DNA of 64,000 nt from Acidisoma cellulosilyticum. Its GTDB lineage: Bacteria; Pseudomonadota; Alphaproteobacteria; Acetobacterales; Acetobacteraceae. Positions 24,744 through 34,296 of the stretch are shown one piece after another. The notes below the pieces were generated by a model that ran no database searches, had not been told where the DNA came from, and saw only the letters and a list, made by a program, of their open reading frames with translations. The stretch's first letter is position 1, and each line of letters opens with the position of its first letter. The translations under genes and the position numbers were made by a program. The stretch spans positions 62,001-126,000 of the forward strand of contig NZ_JAESVA010000011.1 of assembly GCF_020621385.1 (NCBI RefSeq), given 5' to 3'.

Positions 24744-26734
24744 GCACAAAGGCCGGCTGCGCGAAGTTCTGCGATCATCGGTTCCAGTTGCCTCTCATAT
24801 TGACGCCAGCGGCCGATGCCGTCTGCATTGATGGGTCGGAGAACCTGATCACGGCTCGCCGTGACGATGTGGCGCTTGTTCTCATAGAAGCGGGTACAGG
24901 CTGGATCTTGCGGAAGATCCAGGAACGTCATCAGCCGCGTCAGCGTGCCATCAAAATCTTCGACCCAGTCGGAGAGCGCGATGGTGATGATCGGCAGAAC
25001 ATCAATGGAAGCCCAATATCGCATATGGGCCTCGTGCTGGGCGATCGCCCAGCCGAGATCGCCGAGGTCATGGGCGTAAGGGTGATAGCCAAAGAAGCGG
25101 CGCCGAAATATGGACAGGCCGATATCACGCGGATCGCGGGTGCAGCGGATGACGCGGGCACCCGGAAGCACGCGGCTGAGAAAGCCCAGGTGAAGCCAAT
25201 TGGCGGGCATTTTGTCCAGGATGAATGAGCTTCCTGGTGCGAGCTTGTGCAGGTCGTTTAAGAATGCGGCGCCCAATTCCGTCAATTCCTGACGGCTAAG
25301 CTTGGCGAGCGTGCCAACGCCACTGCGATCCAGCGGCGCGCCGGCGAGGCGGCGCACGAGGGTATGAACGTCAAGGCGCTCCCCGGCGCCATGCACCCTA
25401 TGATGCGCCGATACGATCTGTTCTGTCAGCGTGGTCCCGGATCTGGGCATGCCGACGATGAAGACTGGCGCTGCATCGTCATTATCGGCCAAGGGAAGTC
25501 TGGCCAGCGTCTCGGCGGAATAGGCGTCGCGCAGCGCGGCGAGCACATCCGCATGGGCGGCCCGCGAGAAGGGCTGCATCCGGCCCAGAAGCCTGTGGCC
25601 AAGACGCCAGTGCTCGAAGGCGTCCGCCCGCCGGGCTTCCTGCGTCGCCAGATTGGCCAGGTTGAAATGAGTGATGATCCGATGCTCGGGCAGCGCCGCG
25701 CCTTCTTCATCGGCGAGGGTCGCGAGACGCGCCAATCGCGATGGTCGACGCTGATCCTGATCCGGAGCCAGGATAATCTCAAGCCATAGAAAGCGGATTT
25801 CCGCGTCACCCCGCGGCTCGGTGATTTGCTCCAGGATATTGCTCGCTTCCTGATGGCGGCCGAGCATATGCAGCGCGGCGGCGCGCTGGGCCTGCCAGTG
25901 CAGGCCTTCGCGGCCTGCGGGCGATGCGCCCTCAAGAAGCGCCAGTGCGGCCGCCCCATCCCGATCCAACAGCAGCAGATTGGCAAGGTTCAGCTTTACG
26001 GCCAAGGATTGTGGCGCGCGGAGGAGGAGGCTGCGCAGCCGCGCCGCGGCCTCGGCGTGTTCACCGCGCAAACCCAGAAGGGCGGCCAGATTGGCCTCCG
26101 CCAAAACATGGCCCGGTGCCTTGGCCAGCGCCGCGCGGAGCGTGACCATGGCGCCGCCGAAATCGCCGAACCGGTATTGCGCGACTGCCAGACCAACCAG
26201 GGTATCGGCATGTGCGGGACGAAGGCGGAGCGCGGTCTTGTAAGCGTCAAGCGCCGCCGTCACCTCGCCGGCGGCGGTTGCAGCCCTTGCCAGGGCGACA
26301 AATGCCTCAGCATCGTCAGAGATCGCCACCGCCTGCCGAGCCGATTGAAGGGCTTCGGCCGTATTCCCGAGTTCCAGCTCAACGATCGACAGATTGATAA
26401 GGGGAACGGACTGTCCCGGCATTCTGGCGGATGCATCGCGGAGCAGCGTGGCAGCCTCCCGATGGGCCGCTGCAGCGTGTAGACCAAGGGCCAGATGAAG
26501 GGCGGTCAACGGCTCGTCCGGCGCCCGCGCGTGAGCCTCTCTTAAAAAGGGCAGGCCCTTATCGGTGTCGCCGGCGCGGACCAATGCCAAGCCGTGCAGA
26601 CGAAGCAGATCGGGATCGCCAGGAGATGCCGTCAGCAGAATGCCAAAAGCCTCGGCCGCGTCACGGAAGGCACCAGCCTGATACTGGGCGAGAGCCCGTT
26701 GTAGCGCTTCCGACATCACAGTTTCGTGTTTCAC
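24740..26734 (-). CDS. TPR-repeat sulfotransferase
   Basis: 664 residues in two parts. Residues 1 to about 395 are degenerate tetratricopeptide repeats (ALAQYQAGAFRDAAEAF and similar). Residues about 418-664 are a sulfotransferase domain with the PAPS 5'-phosphosulfate loop GMPRSGTTLTEQI (near residue 427) and the 3'-phosphate motif IRCTRDPRDIGLSIF. Such proteins move sulfate from PAPS to a sugar, peptide or lipid acceptor, with the TPR part probably holding the acceptor or partner. The start is uncertain: GTG at 26734 or ATG at 26716, neither with a strong ribosome binding site. It is divergent from the Hint-domain gene 88 bases away. Confidence 0.85.
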   Translation of the reverse strand: MKHETVMSEALQRALAQYQAGAFRDAAEAFGILLTASPGDPDLLRLHGLALVRAGDTDKGLPFLREAHARAPDEPLTALHLALGLHAAAAHREAATLLRDASARMPGQSVPLINLSIVELELGNTAEALQSARQAVAISDDAEAFVALARAATAAGEVTAALDAYKTALRLRPAHADTLVGLAVAQYRFGDFGGAMVTLRAALAKAPGHVLAEANLAALLGLRGEHAEAAARLRSLLLRAPQSLAVKLNLANLLLLDRDGAAALALLEGASPAGREGLHWQAQRAAALHMLGRHQEASNILEQITEPRGDAEIRFLWLEIILAPDQDQRRPSRLARLATLADEEGAALPEHRIITHFNLANLATQEARRADAFEHWRLGHRLLGRMQPFSRAAHADVLAALRDAYSAETLARLPLADNDDAAPVFIVGMPRSGTTLTEQIVSAHHRVHGAGERLDVHTLVRRLAGAPLDRSGVGTLAKLSRQELTELGAAFLNDLHKLAPGSSFILDKMPANWLHLGFLSRVLPGARVIRCTRDPRDIGLSIFRRRFFGYHPYAHDLGDLGWAIAQHEAHMRYWASIDVLPIITIALSDWVEDFDGTLTRLMTFLDLPQDPACTRFYENKRHIVTASRDQVLRPINADGIGRWRQYERQLEPMIAELRAAGLCA

Positions 26735-26822
26735 CTGTAGTCGTGAGGCATAGTCAGCTTAGAACCAATATGTAACTATTGCCTGCAAATAATAAACGCA
26801 GCTTTGTCTCGAGGTTCAAGCA

Positions 26823-29363
26823 ATGGCTGATACCGATGCCTCTGTTTCCACGCAGAAAGAGTTCAACGATGCCATCCTGGCGATCGATGAGACGGCGCAA
26901 CCCGGCAGTTACACTATCAGCCTAACCGGCGACATCACTGAAAACCAGGCGGGCCAGCCTGGCCTTTATGTGCTGAGCACAGCGCCGGGCGTCGATGTCG
27001 TCATCGAGGGCAATGGCCATACCATTTCAGGCGAGGGCGAGCATGGCGGCCTCGCCATAACAACCGGCCATCTCTCGATCAGCGATCTCACGATTGAGGA
27101 TACGCTTGCGCAAGGCGGCGCCGGTGGCGGCAACGCCGGGGGCGGCGCGGGACTCGGCGGGGGGCTTTTCGTCGGTCCGGATGCGGTCGTCGATATTGAC
27201 GATGTGACGCTGTCCGGCGACGCCGCGAAGGGTGGTGCCGGTGGCGCGGCGGAGGTTGCGGGCGGATTTGGCGGCCATTCCAGTCTGCTCTTTCCAGCGA
27301 TCGGCGGTGGCGGTGCGGACGGCGATCCCGGAACGAATAGCGGAAGTTCGGACGAAGCGGGTGGCGACGGCACCAACGGAGCCGACGGTGGTTTGGGTGT
27401 CGCGGGTGGCAATGGCGGTTCCGGCGGCAGCGGCTTTCCGGCGCCTATCGATGGCGACGACATCAATGGGTCCGACGGCGGCAGTGGCGGTGACGGTGGG
27501 GATGGCGGCATCGGTGGTGCCGGCGGCGCTGGCGGTTCCGGCGGTGTGGGCGGAAACGCGAGCTTCTCGCCGCCGCCCATCAGCGGCGGCGATCCCGGCG
27601 CGGGCGGAGATGCCGGGGACGCGGGCGACGGCGGCTTTGGCGCCGGCGGTGGCGCCGGGGGAAATGGTGGCGGCGCCGGCGCGGGTTCCGTCGGTGCCGC
27701 TGGTCCGTTCGACTCTGGCATGCCGTCCGACGGTGGTGACGGCGGCAAGGGGTCTTCGGGCGGCGACGGCGGCTTCGGTGCAGGCGGCGGTGGAGGCGGT
27801 TCCGGCGGCCTGGGCGGCGGCGGCGGCTCCGGCATCGGCCTTGACGGGGCCAATGGCGGCAGTGGCGGCGACGGTGGCGACGGCGGCAATGGTGACTTCG
27901 GCGGCGGTGGCGCGGGCGGTGGCCCGGGCGGTGATGGCGGCGGTGCCGGCGGCACGGGCAGCGGAACGAATGACCCGGGTGATCCAGGCGACGGCGGCGA
28001 TGGTGGTCAGGCGGGTCTGGCCGGTTTCGGCGGCGGCCTCGGCGCGGATGGGTCGGACGGCAGCGCAGGGCCGACGGCCGACCAATCCACCAATCCCTTG
28101 CAGTCATTGGGCGGCGCGGGGGGCGGCGGCCTTGGGGCCGGCGGCGGCATCTTCGTCGCCGAGGGCGGCCAGCTGACCGTCGACGGTGCGTTGATTTCAG
28201 GTGGAACCGTCACCGGAGGGGCCGCCGGCGGCCTCAGCGCGGATGCAGGCAAAGCATTCGGCGACGGCGTTTTCATCCAGGGCGATACGGACATTACCTT
28301 CGCCCCCGCAGCGGACAAGACGATCGACATCGCAGACCAGATTGCCGACGAAAAGGGCTCCGGCGGCACGGCGGAGGGTGGTTTGATCATGAACGGCCCG
28401 GGCAATCTGACCCTGGGCGCCAGCAACACCTTCACCGGCGGCATCAAGCTGGAGCTAGGCAAAGTGACGCTGGCCGCACCCGATGCGGGCGGCAGTGGCG
28501 ATATCACCTTCACCGCAGATCAAAACGCGACGCTCGCCTTTACGGCAGCGGACAGCCCCGGGAACGAGATTGCTGGGTTCGGCAGCGACAACTTCATTGC
28601 CGTGACGGACGAGACGATCACCAGTTTCGCCTATGCCGGCGTGCCTGAGGCCGGCAACCTCCTGATCAATTTCGCGGATGGCCATTCGACTGAATTGAAT
28701 TTCCTCGGCGAATATACGGAGTCCGATTTCAAGATCGTTAACAATGACGAAGTCACCTTCGCTTGTTTCCTGGAAGGAACGCTGATCCTGACCCCGGACG
28801 GGGAGCGGCCGGTCGAGATGCTCAAGGCGGGCGATGAGGTGATCACCTGGACCGATGGCCAGCCTGAGAGAAGGCCGCTGCGCTGGACCGGTCATCGCCG
28901 CCTGACACCGACGCGGCACCCTAGGCCGGACAAGGTGCAGCCGGTCTGCATCATGCGGGGTGCCTTCGGCGCCGGACGTCCCTATCGGGACCTTTTTGTG
29001 TCGCCGGATCACGCCGTATTCGTGGACGGCGTTCTGATACCGATCAAGCATCTCATCAACGGGACAACGATCCGCGTTGCGCCGCGCGTCGGATCGATCG
29101 TCTATTTTCATCTTGAGCTCGACAGCCACGACGTCATTCTCGCTGAGGGTTTGCCCGCTGAGACCTATCTCGATACCGGGGACCGTGCGTCGTTTGAGGG
29201 TGGTGAGACGATGGCACTCCACCCTGTCTTCGGCAGCGAAGCGCGGGATGTGGCAATGATGCATGAGGCGATGGGCTGCGCGCCGCTACGCATCACCGGA
29301 TACGAGGTTGACCGGGTGCGTGACCGGCTGGCCGCATTGGCGAAACTTGCGGCCGTTGCCTGA
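26823..29363 (+). CDS. Glycine-rich repeat protein with C-terminal Hint domain
   Basis: 846 residues. Residues 1-90 look like beta-helix rungs (TISGEGEHGGLAITTGHLSI, ISDLTIED). Residues about 95-475 are an extreme glycine tract built of GGxGGxGG and GGDGGxG units with Ala, Ser and Asp. Residues 640-790 are a Hint domain of the self-processing (hedgehog/intein) superfamily: Cys648 in CFLEGTLI is the expected nucleophile, and SPDHAVFVDGVLIPIKHL carries His730. No Sec or Tat signal is visible. Hint proteins of this style are frequent in Acetobacteraceae. The Hint part may cleave or attach the glycine-rich part at the cell surface. A terminator-like hairpin follows the stop. Confidence 0.85.
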   Translation: MADTDASVSTQKEFNDAILAIDETAQPGSYTISLTGDITENQAGQPGLYVLSTAPGVDVVIEGNGHTISGEGEHGGLAITTGHLSISDLTIEDTLAQGGAGGGNAGGGAGLGGGLFVGPDAVVDIDDVTLSGDAAKGGAGGAAEVAGGFGGHSSLLFPAIGGGGADGDPGTNSGSSDEAGGDGTNGADGGLGVAGGNGGSGGSGFPAPIDGDDINGSDGGSGGDGGDGGIGGAGGAGGSGGVGGNASFSPPPISGGDPGAGGDAGDAGDGGFGAGGGAGGNGGGAGAGSVGAAGPFDSGMPSDGGDGGKGSSGGDGGFGAGGGGGGSGGLGGGGGSGIGLDGANGGSGGDGGDGGNGDFGGGGAGGGPGGDGGGAGGTGSGTNDPGDPGDGGDGGQAGLAGFGGGLGADGSDGSAGPTADQSTNPLQSLGGAGGGGLGAGGGIFVAEGGQLTVDGALISGGTVTGGAAGGLSADAGKAFGDGVFIQGDTDITFAPAADKTIDIADQIADEKGSGGTAEGGLIMNGPGNLTLGASNTFTGGIKLELGKVTLAAPDAGGSGDITFTADQNATLAFTAADSPGNEIAGFGSDNFIAVTDETITSFAYAGVPEAGNLLINFADGHSTELNFLGEYTESDFKIVNNDEVTFACFLEGTLILTPDGERPVEMLKAGDEVITWTDGQPERRPLRWTGHRRLTPTRHPRPDKVQPVCIMRGAFGAGRPYRDLFVSPDHAVFVDGVLIPIKHLINGTTIRVAPRVGSIVYFHLELDSHDVILAEGLPAETYLDTGDRASFEGGETMALHPVFGSEARDVAMMHEAMGCAPLRITGYEVDRVRDRLAALAKLAAVA

Positions 29364-29373
29364 CACCTGGCCT

Positions 29374-29399
29374 GGGAGCGGTCGGTTTTGACCGCTCCC
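29374..29399 (+). terminator. Terminator-like hairpin after the Hint gene
   Basis: GGGAGCGGTC and GACCGCTCCC form a perfect 10-bp stem around a GGTTTT loop, 11 bases after the stop codon. The downstream sequence has only a short T run (GCTTTT), so it is an intrinsic terminator with a weak tail. Confidence 0.7.
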
Positions 29400-29755
29400 C
29401 ATCATGCTGCTTTTGAGCCTGAGAGCCTTGATCTGCTTGGCGCAGATGTAAGCCGCTAGCCAGTCCGGGTCTGGCTTACACCCTGGATGCGGATGGCCTT
29501 TTTCATTCAGATCATGAGCGTTAAGTTTGAGCGACGAACCGCCGATATTGACGTCACGGTCTTCACAAAAAAACTGGGAATGCCTGCTGGCCGGTGACAT
29601 CGCACTAGCTTTTCTGCTGTCAGTCATGGGCAATCCGGCGATCAAAAGGCGGCTTTCCAAGCAACACTTTTTTGGTCGATGGCACGCTGATCGACGCGTG
29701 AGCCTTGATGAAGAGCTTCCGGCGCAAATAAGGCAAATAAGATGATCTATCAAAT
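29400..29755. other. Gap between Hint gene and insertion-sequence remnants
   Basis: About 355 bases. Minus-strand open sequence here has no recognisable domain and biased, non-protein-like composition. Given the transposase scars directly downstream it is probably decayed DNA. Confidence 0.4.
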
Positions 29756-29880
29756 TTAGACCGGAATGCGGAGCGCGATATGCACGGCCTTATTGCGCAC
29801 AGTGCCTTCGTCTCGCATTTTGACCCGCAAGGCGTCGAAGAAAACCAGCGGATAGACGGGCTGCAGAGGCCGTGGATGAT
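29756..29880 (-). pseudogene. IS256-family (mutator) transposase fragment
   Basis: Minus-strand reading gives [20 protein letters not shown] followed by [12 protein letters not shown]. This is the catalytic-Asp block of IS256-type transposases (normally [18 protein letters not shown]). Only about 40 residues survive and both ends are lost. Confidence 0.75.
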
Positions 29881-29984
29881 CGCGCATTCCTGGTTCGTCA
29901 GATCGCCGCGCACTCGCCAGTCTCCGCAAAGACCAGCTTTGAATCACACATTGCACCAAGCCGAAAGACCTTTTGTCAACAGAA

Positions 29985-30215
29985 CCTAATGTCACCGGAA
30001 TCGATGGATGGGTTTGGCGAAAGGGCTTCAACTATGGAACGATCATTGTCGATCTCGCGCGGCGCGAAGTGGCGAGGTTGCTGGCGGACCGTTCAGCGCG
30101 GATCTCTTCCGTCTGGTTCAGCAAGCACCCCGAACTGGAAATCATTAACCGCGATCGCGTCGGCCCTCACGCGGATGCAGCACATCAGGGTGCGCCAAAG
30201 GCACGTCAGGGGCCG
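29985..30215 (+). pseudogene. ISL3-family transposase fragment
   Basis: Translation from about 29985 gives [20 protein letters not shown] then ARREVARLLADRSA and a SRD-like INRDRVGPHADAAHQGAPKA. This corresponds to the central part of ISL3 transposases (GIDDWAWRRGxxYGTILVDLE...DR). The frame is open for about 80 residues only; start and end are missing. Confidence 0.75.
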
Positions 30216-30224
30216 CCCCCATTC

Positions 30225-30345
30225 CATTCGTGAAGCGCAGTTTCAAGAAATCGGAGCCAATAAAGACTTCGCTCTCTCGCCGCAGGCGCTTCAGTTCCGC
30301 AGCCGCGTCCTCACTCGGCGGCCGCCGATTCGGCTCGTCTGAAGG
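30225..30345 (-). pseudogene. Possible IS3 OrfA-like fragment
   Basis: Minus-strand reading contains PPSEDAAAELKRLRRESEVF, similar to the leucine-zipper/coiled-coil end of IS3-type OrfA. It is short and lies between two clearer transposase scars. The family call is weak. Confidence 0.3.
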
Positions 30346-30448
30346 GCTGAGCGCGTGAGCGGCGGCGACAAGGTTTAACGTATCGGTGGCGAGTGCAATG
30401 CGGCTGGGTCAGTGAGCGCGGTCCGATCAAGGTCTGGCTGCTCGCAAC

Positions 30449-30640
30449 ATGGGTGGCCACCGGAAGCCGGTACTGGCGTTGGTGCGTGACGCTATTGCCG
30501 AGCGTCTGGCTAGGAAGACGGTTTGGACGGTCAGAGCCTTGGCTGCCGATATGAAGACAGATGGCGTCACCGCATCACATGACAAAGTCTGGCGCTTTCT
30601 GCGACGCCAGGGCCTGACTATCAATAAAAGGCCGCACATG
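30449..30640 (+). pseudogene. IS630-family transposase fragment (N-terminal)
   Basis: Translation from 30449 gives GGHRKPVLALVRDAIAERLA then TVWTVRALAADMKTDGV and KVWRFLRRQGLTINKR. This is the helix-turn-helix N-terminal part of IS630-family transposases. The DDE catalytic part is absent. Confidence 0.7.
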
Positions 30641-30676
30641 ACCCGGTATGGAATAGTACTCTACCCTTGCTCTCTC

Positions 30677-31117
30677 TTAGTCGGCCAGCCTCACGCCGAG
30701 ATCACGCAGATGGGCGATCTCGCGCCATTTCCCTTCGAGATCTTGGTAAGGAAATGGGAGATCACCAAGGAAAAGTCCCCCAGGAACGATATTTGAGGAG
30801 AAGCTTCTGACGTTGTCGATCTTCAAGGCATTGCCATTCACGAGCGCCGAGGTTCCCGTCACCCAATCCGATACCTCTAGCGGCCCATGTATAAAGTAGC
30901 AGTGCCCATACAGGCTTGACGGAGGATCGCCAAGGATCTGCGAGCCATTATAGACAATCCCACGGCAGGTCGTGTTAATGATCTGTTGCGCAGACGTGTT
31001 CCAATAGCTGGGGGGCGACCATTGTGGGCCATTCGACGCGCAGGCGGCGAGGCCTAGCAAGCCAATTCCGCCGATGCCGAGTCGCTGCCACCAAGCTTGT
31101 TTAATGCCGTCCGCCAT
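30677..31117 (-). CDS. Putative lipoprotein of unknown function
   Basis: 146 residues from ATG 31117. The N-terminus (WWQRLGIGGIGLLGLAAC) is a Sec signal with a lipobox, LAAC, making Cys26 the lipidated residue. The mature part has two further Cys residues, Trp/Tyr-rich segments and no motif I recognise. An in-frame extension to 31381 exists but would bury the signal. It is divergent from gspE by about 190 bases. Its location beside a type II secretion operon raises the idea of an accessory or pilotin-like lipoprotein, but the secretin of this system has its own lipobox. Confidence 0.6.
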   Translation of the reverse strand: MADGIKQAWWQRLGIGGIGLLGLAACASNGPQWSPPSYWNTSAQQIINTTCRGIVYNGSQILGDPPSSLYGHCYFIHGPLEVSDWVTGTSALVNGNALKIDNVRSFSSNIVPGGLFLGDLPFPYQDLEGKWREIAHLRDLGVRLAD

Positions 31118-31308
31118 ATCGCATTCTTGCCTAGTGTTGATGTTGCGCTTGGCCGCGTTCAGGAAAGCGGTGGCGGCAGTCTTGGCTTCATCACAGAATA
31201 TTGTGACGCTGTCGCCTCCGAACGCCGCCTTTGTCCGTAACCTTGAAGGTAGCAAAAATTGGAGGGCGACCTGAATCAGACTTACTGGACATTCTTTTGG
31301 AAGCCAAT

Positions 31309-33075
31309 ATGCGCGGCATGAGACTTCCTTGGAAAGTTGTGAGCCCTGCCGCGAAGCCGACACCACAAACGGTCTCTTCAACGCGCGATGAGCGGCTTGC
31401 CCGACTTGCCCAGAGCCTCATTGATCTTGGGCAGGTTGATGCTCGGGGGATCGAGCGCGCAAGGCGGATCTCAGCCGAGAACGGGCAGAGGTTGGACAGC
31501 GTGCTGATCCAACTCGGCCTCGTGACCGAGCGAGGCCTTGCCTTAGCCTATGGCGAATTGCTCGGCATCCCGGTCGCGTCTCCCGCACGCTTTCCGACGG
31601 AGCCGTTGTTCCAGGACCGCCTCGCGGCCCGCTACCTCCGCCATATGCGGGCCCTTCCCGTCGCTGAAGAGGGTGATTGCTTGGTTGTCGCTTTGGCGGA
31701 TCCTCTCGACCGGTTCACGCCGGCCGCCATCGCCGCCGCGACGGAGCTCAGGGTCACCATCGAGGTCGCGGTCCCGATCGAATTGGAGGCCGCCTTCGAG
31801 CGCCTTTATCCGGTCAACAATCACGAAACGGACAGCGGGACCGCTATTGATCCGGAGGGTGAGGCTTCGGAGGACGATGCGGAACGTCTGAAGGATCTCG
31901 CCAGCGAGGCGCCTGTCATCCGCTTGGTGAGCCAAATCATCTCCCGCGCCGTGGAATCACGCGCTTCGGATATTCATCTCGAGCCCTTCGAGGATCGGCT
32001 GCGGGTCCGCTATCGGCATGACGGCCTGCTGCATGAGGTCGAATCGCACCCGGCGCGGCTGACGCCGGCGATCATCTCGCGGGTCAAGATCATGTCGCGG
32101 CTCGATATCGCGGAACGCCGATTGCCGCAGGATGGCCGCATCAAGATTCCCGTGCGTGGACAAGACATCGACTTCCGCGTCTCGACGATCCCGTCACTCT
32201 ACGGCGAAACCGTCGTCCTGCGTGTTCTCGATCGAGGGACTGTTTCGCTTACCTATGAAGCGCTCGGGCTGCCATCCGTCGTCATCACCCGGCTGAGCCG
32301 GTCGCTTCACCTGCCGAACGGGATCGTGCTGGTCACAGGACCGACCGGAAGTGGCAAAACCACCACACTTTATAGCGGTATTATCGAACTCAATGCGGTG
32401 CAGCGGAATATCGTCACGGTCGAGGACCCGATCGAGTATCAAATCCCAGGCATCACGCAGACACAGGTCAAACCGCAGATCGGGCTTAGCTTCGCGAATG
32501 TTCTCCGTGCGATCCTTCGCCAGGACCCGAATGTGGTGATGATCGGCGAAATCCGTGATCTGGAAACGGCGCAGATCGCGGTCAATGGTGCGCTCACAGG
32601 GCGCCTTGTTCTCTCGACATTGCATACCAATTCGGCAGCCGCCAGCATCACGAGGCTGCGTGATATGGGCCTCGAAGACTACCTGATCACGGCGGTGCTT
32701 CGCGGCGTCCTCGCACAACGTTTAGTCAGGCGACTATGCGAGGAATGCCGGGTCAAAATCGACGCGCCGCCCGAGATTGTGCGCCGCTTCGATCTGGAAG
32801 CGCGATGCGGTGGTCAACCCTTGCAACTGTGGCGGCCTGCAGGATGCCCCCATTGCCGGGATACCGGCTATCGCGGGCGGCAGGCGGTGGCTGAGTTCCT
32901 GGTGCCCGATGAAAAGATCGAGCGGCTGATCCTGGCGCGTGCTGATCAGGCAGAGATCGAGCGCGCGGCCATCGAGTCGGGCATGGTCACGATGTTCGAT
33001 GCGGGCATTGCCGCGGCCCTTGCCGGCACGACGACCATAGAAGAGGTGCTCCGGTCGTTGCGGGGCGAAGACTGA
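31309..33075 (+). CDS. gspE: Type II secretion ATPase GspE
   Basis: 588 residues. Cytoplasmic hexameric ATPase that powers the pseudopilus. Order: an N1E/MshEN-type region (ERARRISAENGQRLDSVLIQ), an N2E domain, then the RecA-like core with Walker A GPTGSGKTTTLYS (near residue 344), Asp box IVTVEDPIEYQI, Walker B MIGEIRDLETAQIA and His box LHTNSA. The zinc CM domain is present as a tetracysteine (LCEECR and GCPHCRD). I chose ATG 31309 because GGAAG precedes it by five bases; ORF sequence further upstream overlaps the probable divergent promoter. It opens the T2SS operon. Confidence 0.95.
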   Translation: MRGMRLPWKVVSPAAKPTPQTVSSTRDERLARLAQSLIDLGQVDARGIERARRISAENGQRLDSVLIQLGLVTERGLALAYGELLGIPVASPARFPTEPLFQDRLAARYLRHMRALPVAEEGDCLVVALADPLDRFTPAAIAAATELRVTIEVAVPIELEAAFERLYPVNNHETDSGTAIDPEGEASEDDAERLKDLASEAPVIRLVSQIISRAVESRASDIHLEPFEDRLRVRYRHDGLLHEVESHPARLTPAIISRVKIMSRLDIAERRLPQDGRIKIPVRGQDIDFRVSTIPSLYGETVVLRVLDRGTVSLTYEALGLPSVVITRLSRSLHLPNGIVLVTGPTGSGKTTTLYSGIIELNAVQRNIVTVEDPIEYQIPGITQTQVKPQIGLSFANVLRAILRQDPNVVMIGEIRDLETAQIAVNGALTGRLVLSTLHTNSAAASITRLRDMGLEDYLITAVLRGVLAQRLVRRLCEECRVKIDAPPEIVRRFDLEARCGGQPLQLWRPAGCPHCRDTGYRGRQAVAEFLVPDEKIERLILARADQAEIERAAIESGMVTMFDAGIAAALAGTTTIEEVLRSLRGED

Positions 33076-33078
33076 CCG

Positions 33079-34296
33079 GTGCCGATGTTCCGCTACCTCG
33101 CGATTGATGCGGCTGGGCGCCTGCAGCGCGGCGTCAGTGAGGCCGAGAGCGAGACGGCCCTGGTCCAAGCGCTGCGCCGAGATGGGCTCTCTCCCTTACG
33201 CGCCGAGCCGGATCGCGGGACTTCCATGATTGGGCGGATTGATTTGACCGTCACGCGTCGTGGATTTCGGCGCCAGGATGTCGCGAATTTCACGCGCGAA
33301 CTCGCCATCATGCTTGCCGCCGGACAGGACCTTGACGGCGCTCTGAGGTTTCTGACGGAAATGGCCCCCAACGCGCGATTGAAGCGCTCCTTGGGGGAGC
33401 TGCGTGACGCCGTCAGGGATGGCAGCCCTTTGGCCAGGGCGATGGCGGAGCAACCCAAGAGCTTCTCCCGTCTTTATGTCGGCCTTGTTCGGGCTGGCGA
33501 GGCCGGCGGCACCCTGGCCGCGACGCTGGAGCGGCTCGCTGTGGTGCTGGAGAGAGAACGCGGGCTGTCGTCTTCCATTCGCTCGGCGATGATCTACCCG
33601 ACATTGCTCCTGGTCGCGATGATCGGCTCGGTATCATTTTTGCTGACATCGGTGCTCCCGGAATTCGTGCCACTTTTTGCCCAGAATGGCGCGAAGCTGC
33701 CCGCCTCGACGCAGTTCATGATTGAGTCCGGCCATATCTTGTCGGTTTACGGGATCTTTATCCTTTTAGCCCTTGTGGTTGCCGGACTGGCCGCGCGTCA
33801 GCTTTTGAAATGGCCCTCCATACGGATGCTGGCCGACCGCCAGCTGCTACGCTTGCCCATCCTCGGCACATTGGCCCGGGAGATTTTGGCGGCGCGGTTT
33901 TGCCGGACCTTTGGGACATTGATGCTTAATGGCGTTCCGCTTATCCCAGCACTGACCATCGTGCGCGAGGTGATCGGCAATACCGCCGCCGTCGCTGCTA
34001 TGGATGCCGTCTCCGCCAGTGCGAAAAGCGGTGCCGGGCTGGCCACGCCTTTGTCGACGTCGAAGCTGTTTCCTGCCCGGATGATCTATTTGCTTCGCCT
34101 TGGGGAGGAGACCGCGCAGCTCGGCCAGCTTTGTCTGCGAGCCGCCGAAATCCATGAGGAAGAAACGCGGCTGTCTCTCCAGCGGCTTGTGGCGATGCTG
34201 GTGCCCGCCATCACCATCGTACTCGGCGCGGCCGTCGCCGGCATCGTCTCCTCTCTCATCCTCGCCATGCTGAGTTTGAACAATCTTGCCGGGTGA
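33079..34296 (+). CDS. gspF: Type II secretion inner-membrane platform protein GspF
   Basis: 405 residues with two repeated GspF/PilC cytoplasmic domains (each about 120 residues: FTRELAIMLAAGQDLDGALRF and FCRTFGTLMLNGVPLIPAL) and about three membrane segments. The last lies near the C-terminus (AGIVSSLILAMLSLNNL). It transmits ATPase motion to pseudopilus assembly. The start may be GTG 33079 or ATG 33085. The stop is overlapped by the gspH start. Confidence 0.94.
   Translation: MPMFRYLAIDAAGRLQRGVSEAESETALVQALRRDGLSPLRAEPDRGTSMIGRIDLTVTRRGFRRQDVANFTRELAIMLAAGQDLDGALRFLTEMAPNARLKRSLGELRDAVRDGSPLARAMAEQPKSFSRLYVGLVRAGEAGGTLAATLERLAVVLERERGLSSSIRSAMIYPTLLLVAMIGSVSFLLTSVLPEFVPLFAQNGAKLPASTQFMIESGHILSVYGIFILLALVVAGLAARQLLKWPSIRMLADRQLLRLPILGTLAREILAARFCRTFGTLMLNGVPLIPALTIVREVIGNTAAVAAMDAVSASAKSGAGLATPLSTSKLFPARMIYLLRLGEETAQLGQLCLRAAEIHEEETRLSLQRLVAMLVPAITIVLGAAVAGIVSSLILAMLSLNNLAG

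Noticed and set aside
26966-27955. Proline-rich minus-strand frame and other long frames opposite the glycine-rich gene
   Set aside because: Complement of GGN repeats gives Pro/Ala/Arg-rich frames automatically; no independent coding signs.
29400-29753. 155-codon minus-strand frame after the Hint gene
   Set aside because: Overlaps the hairpin and the 3' end of the Hint gene, and no motif is recognised.
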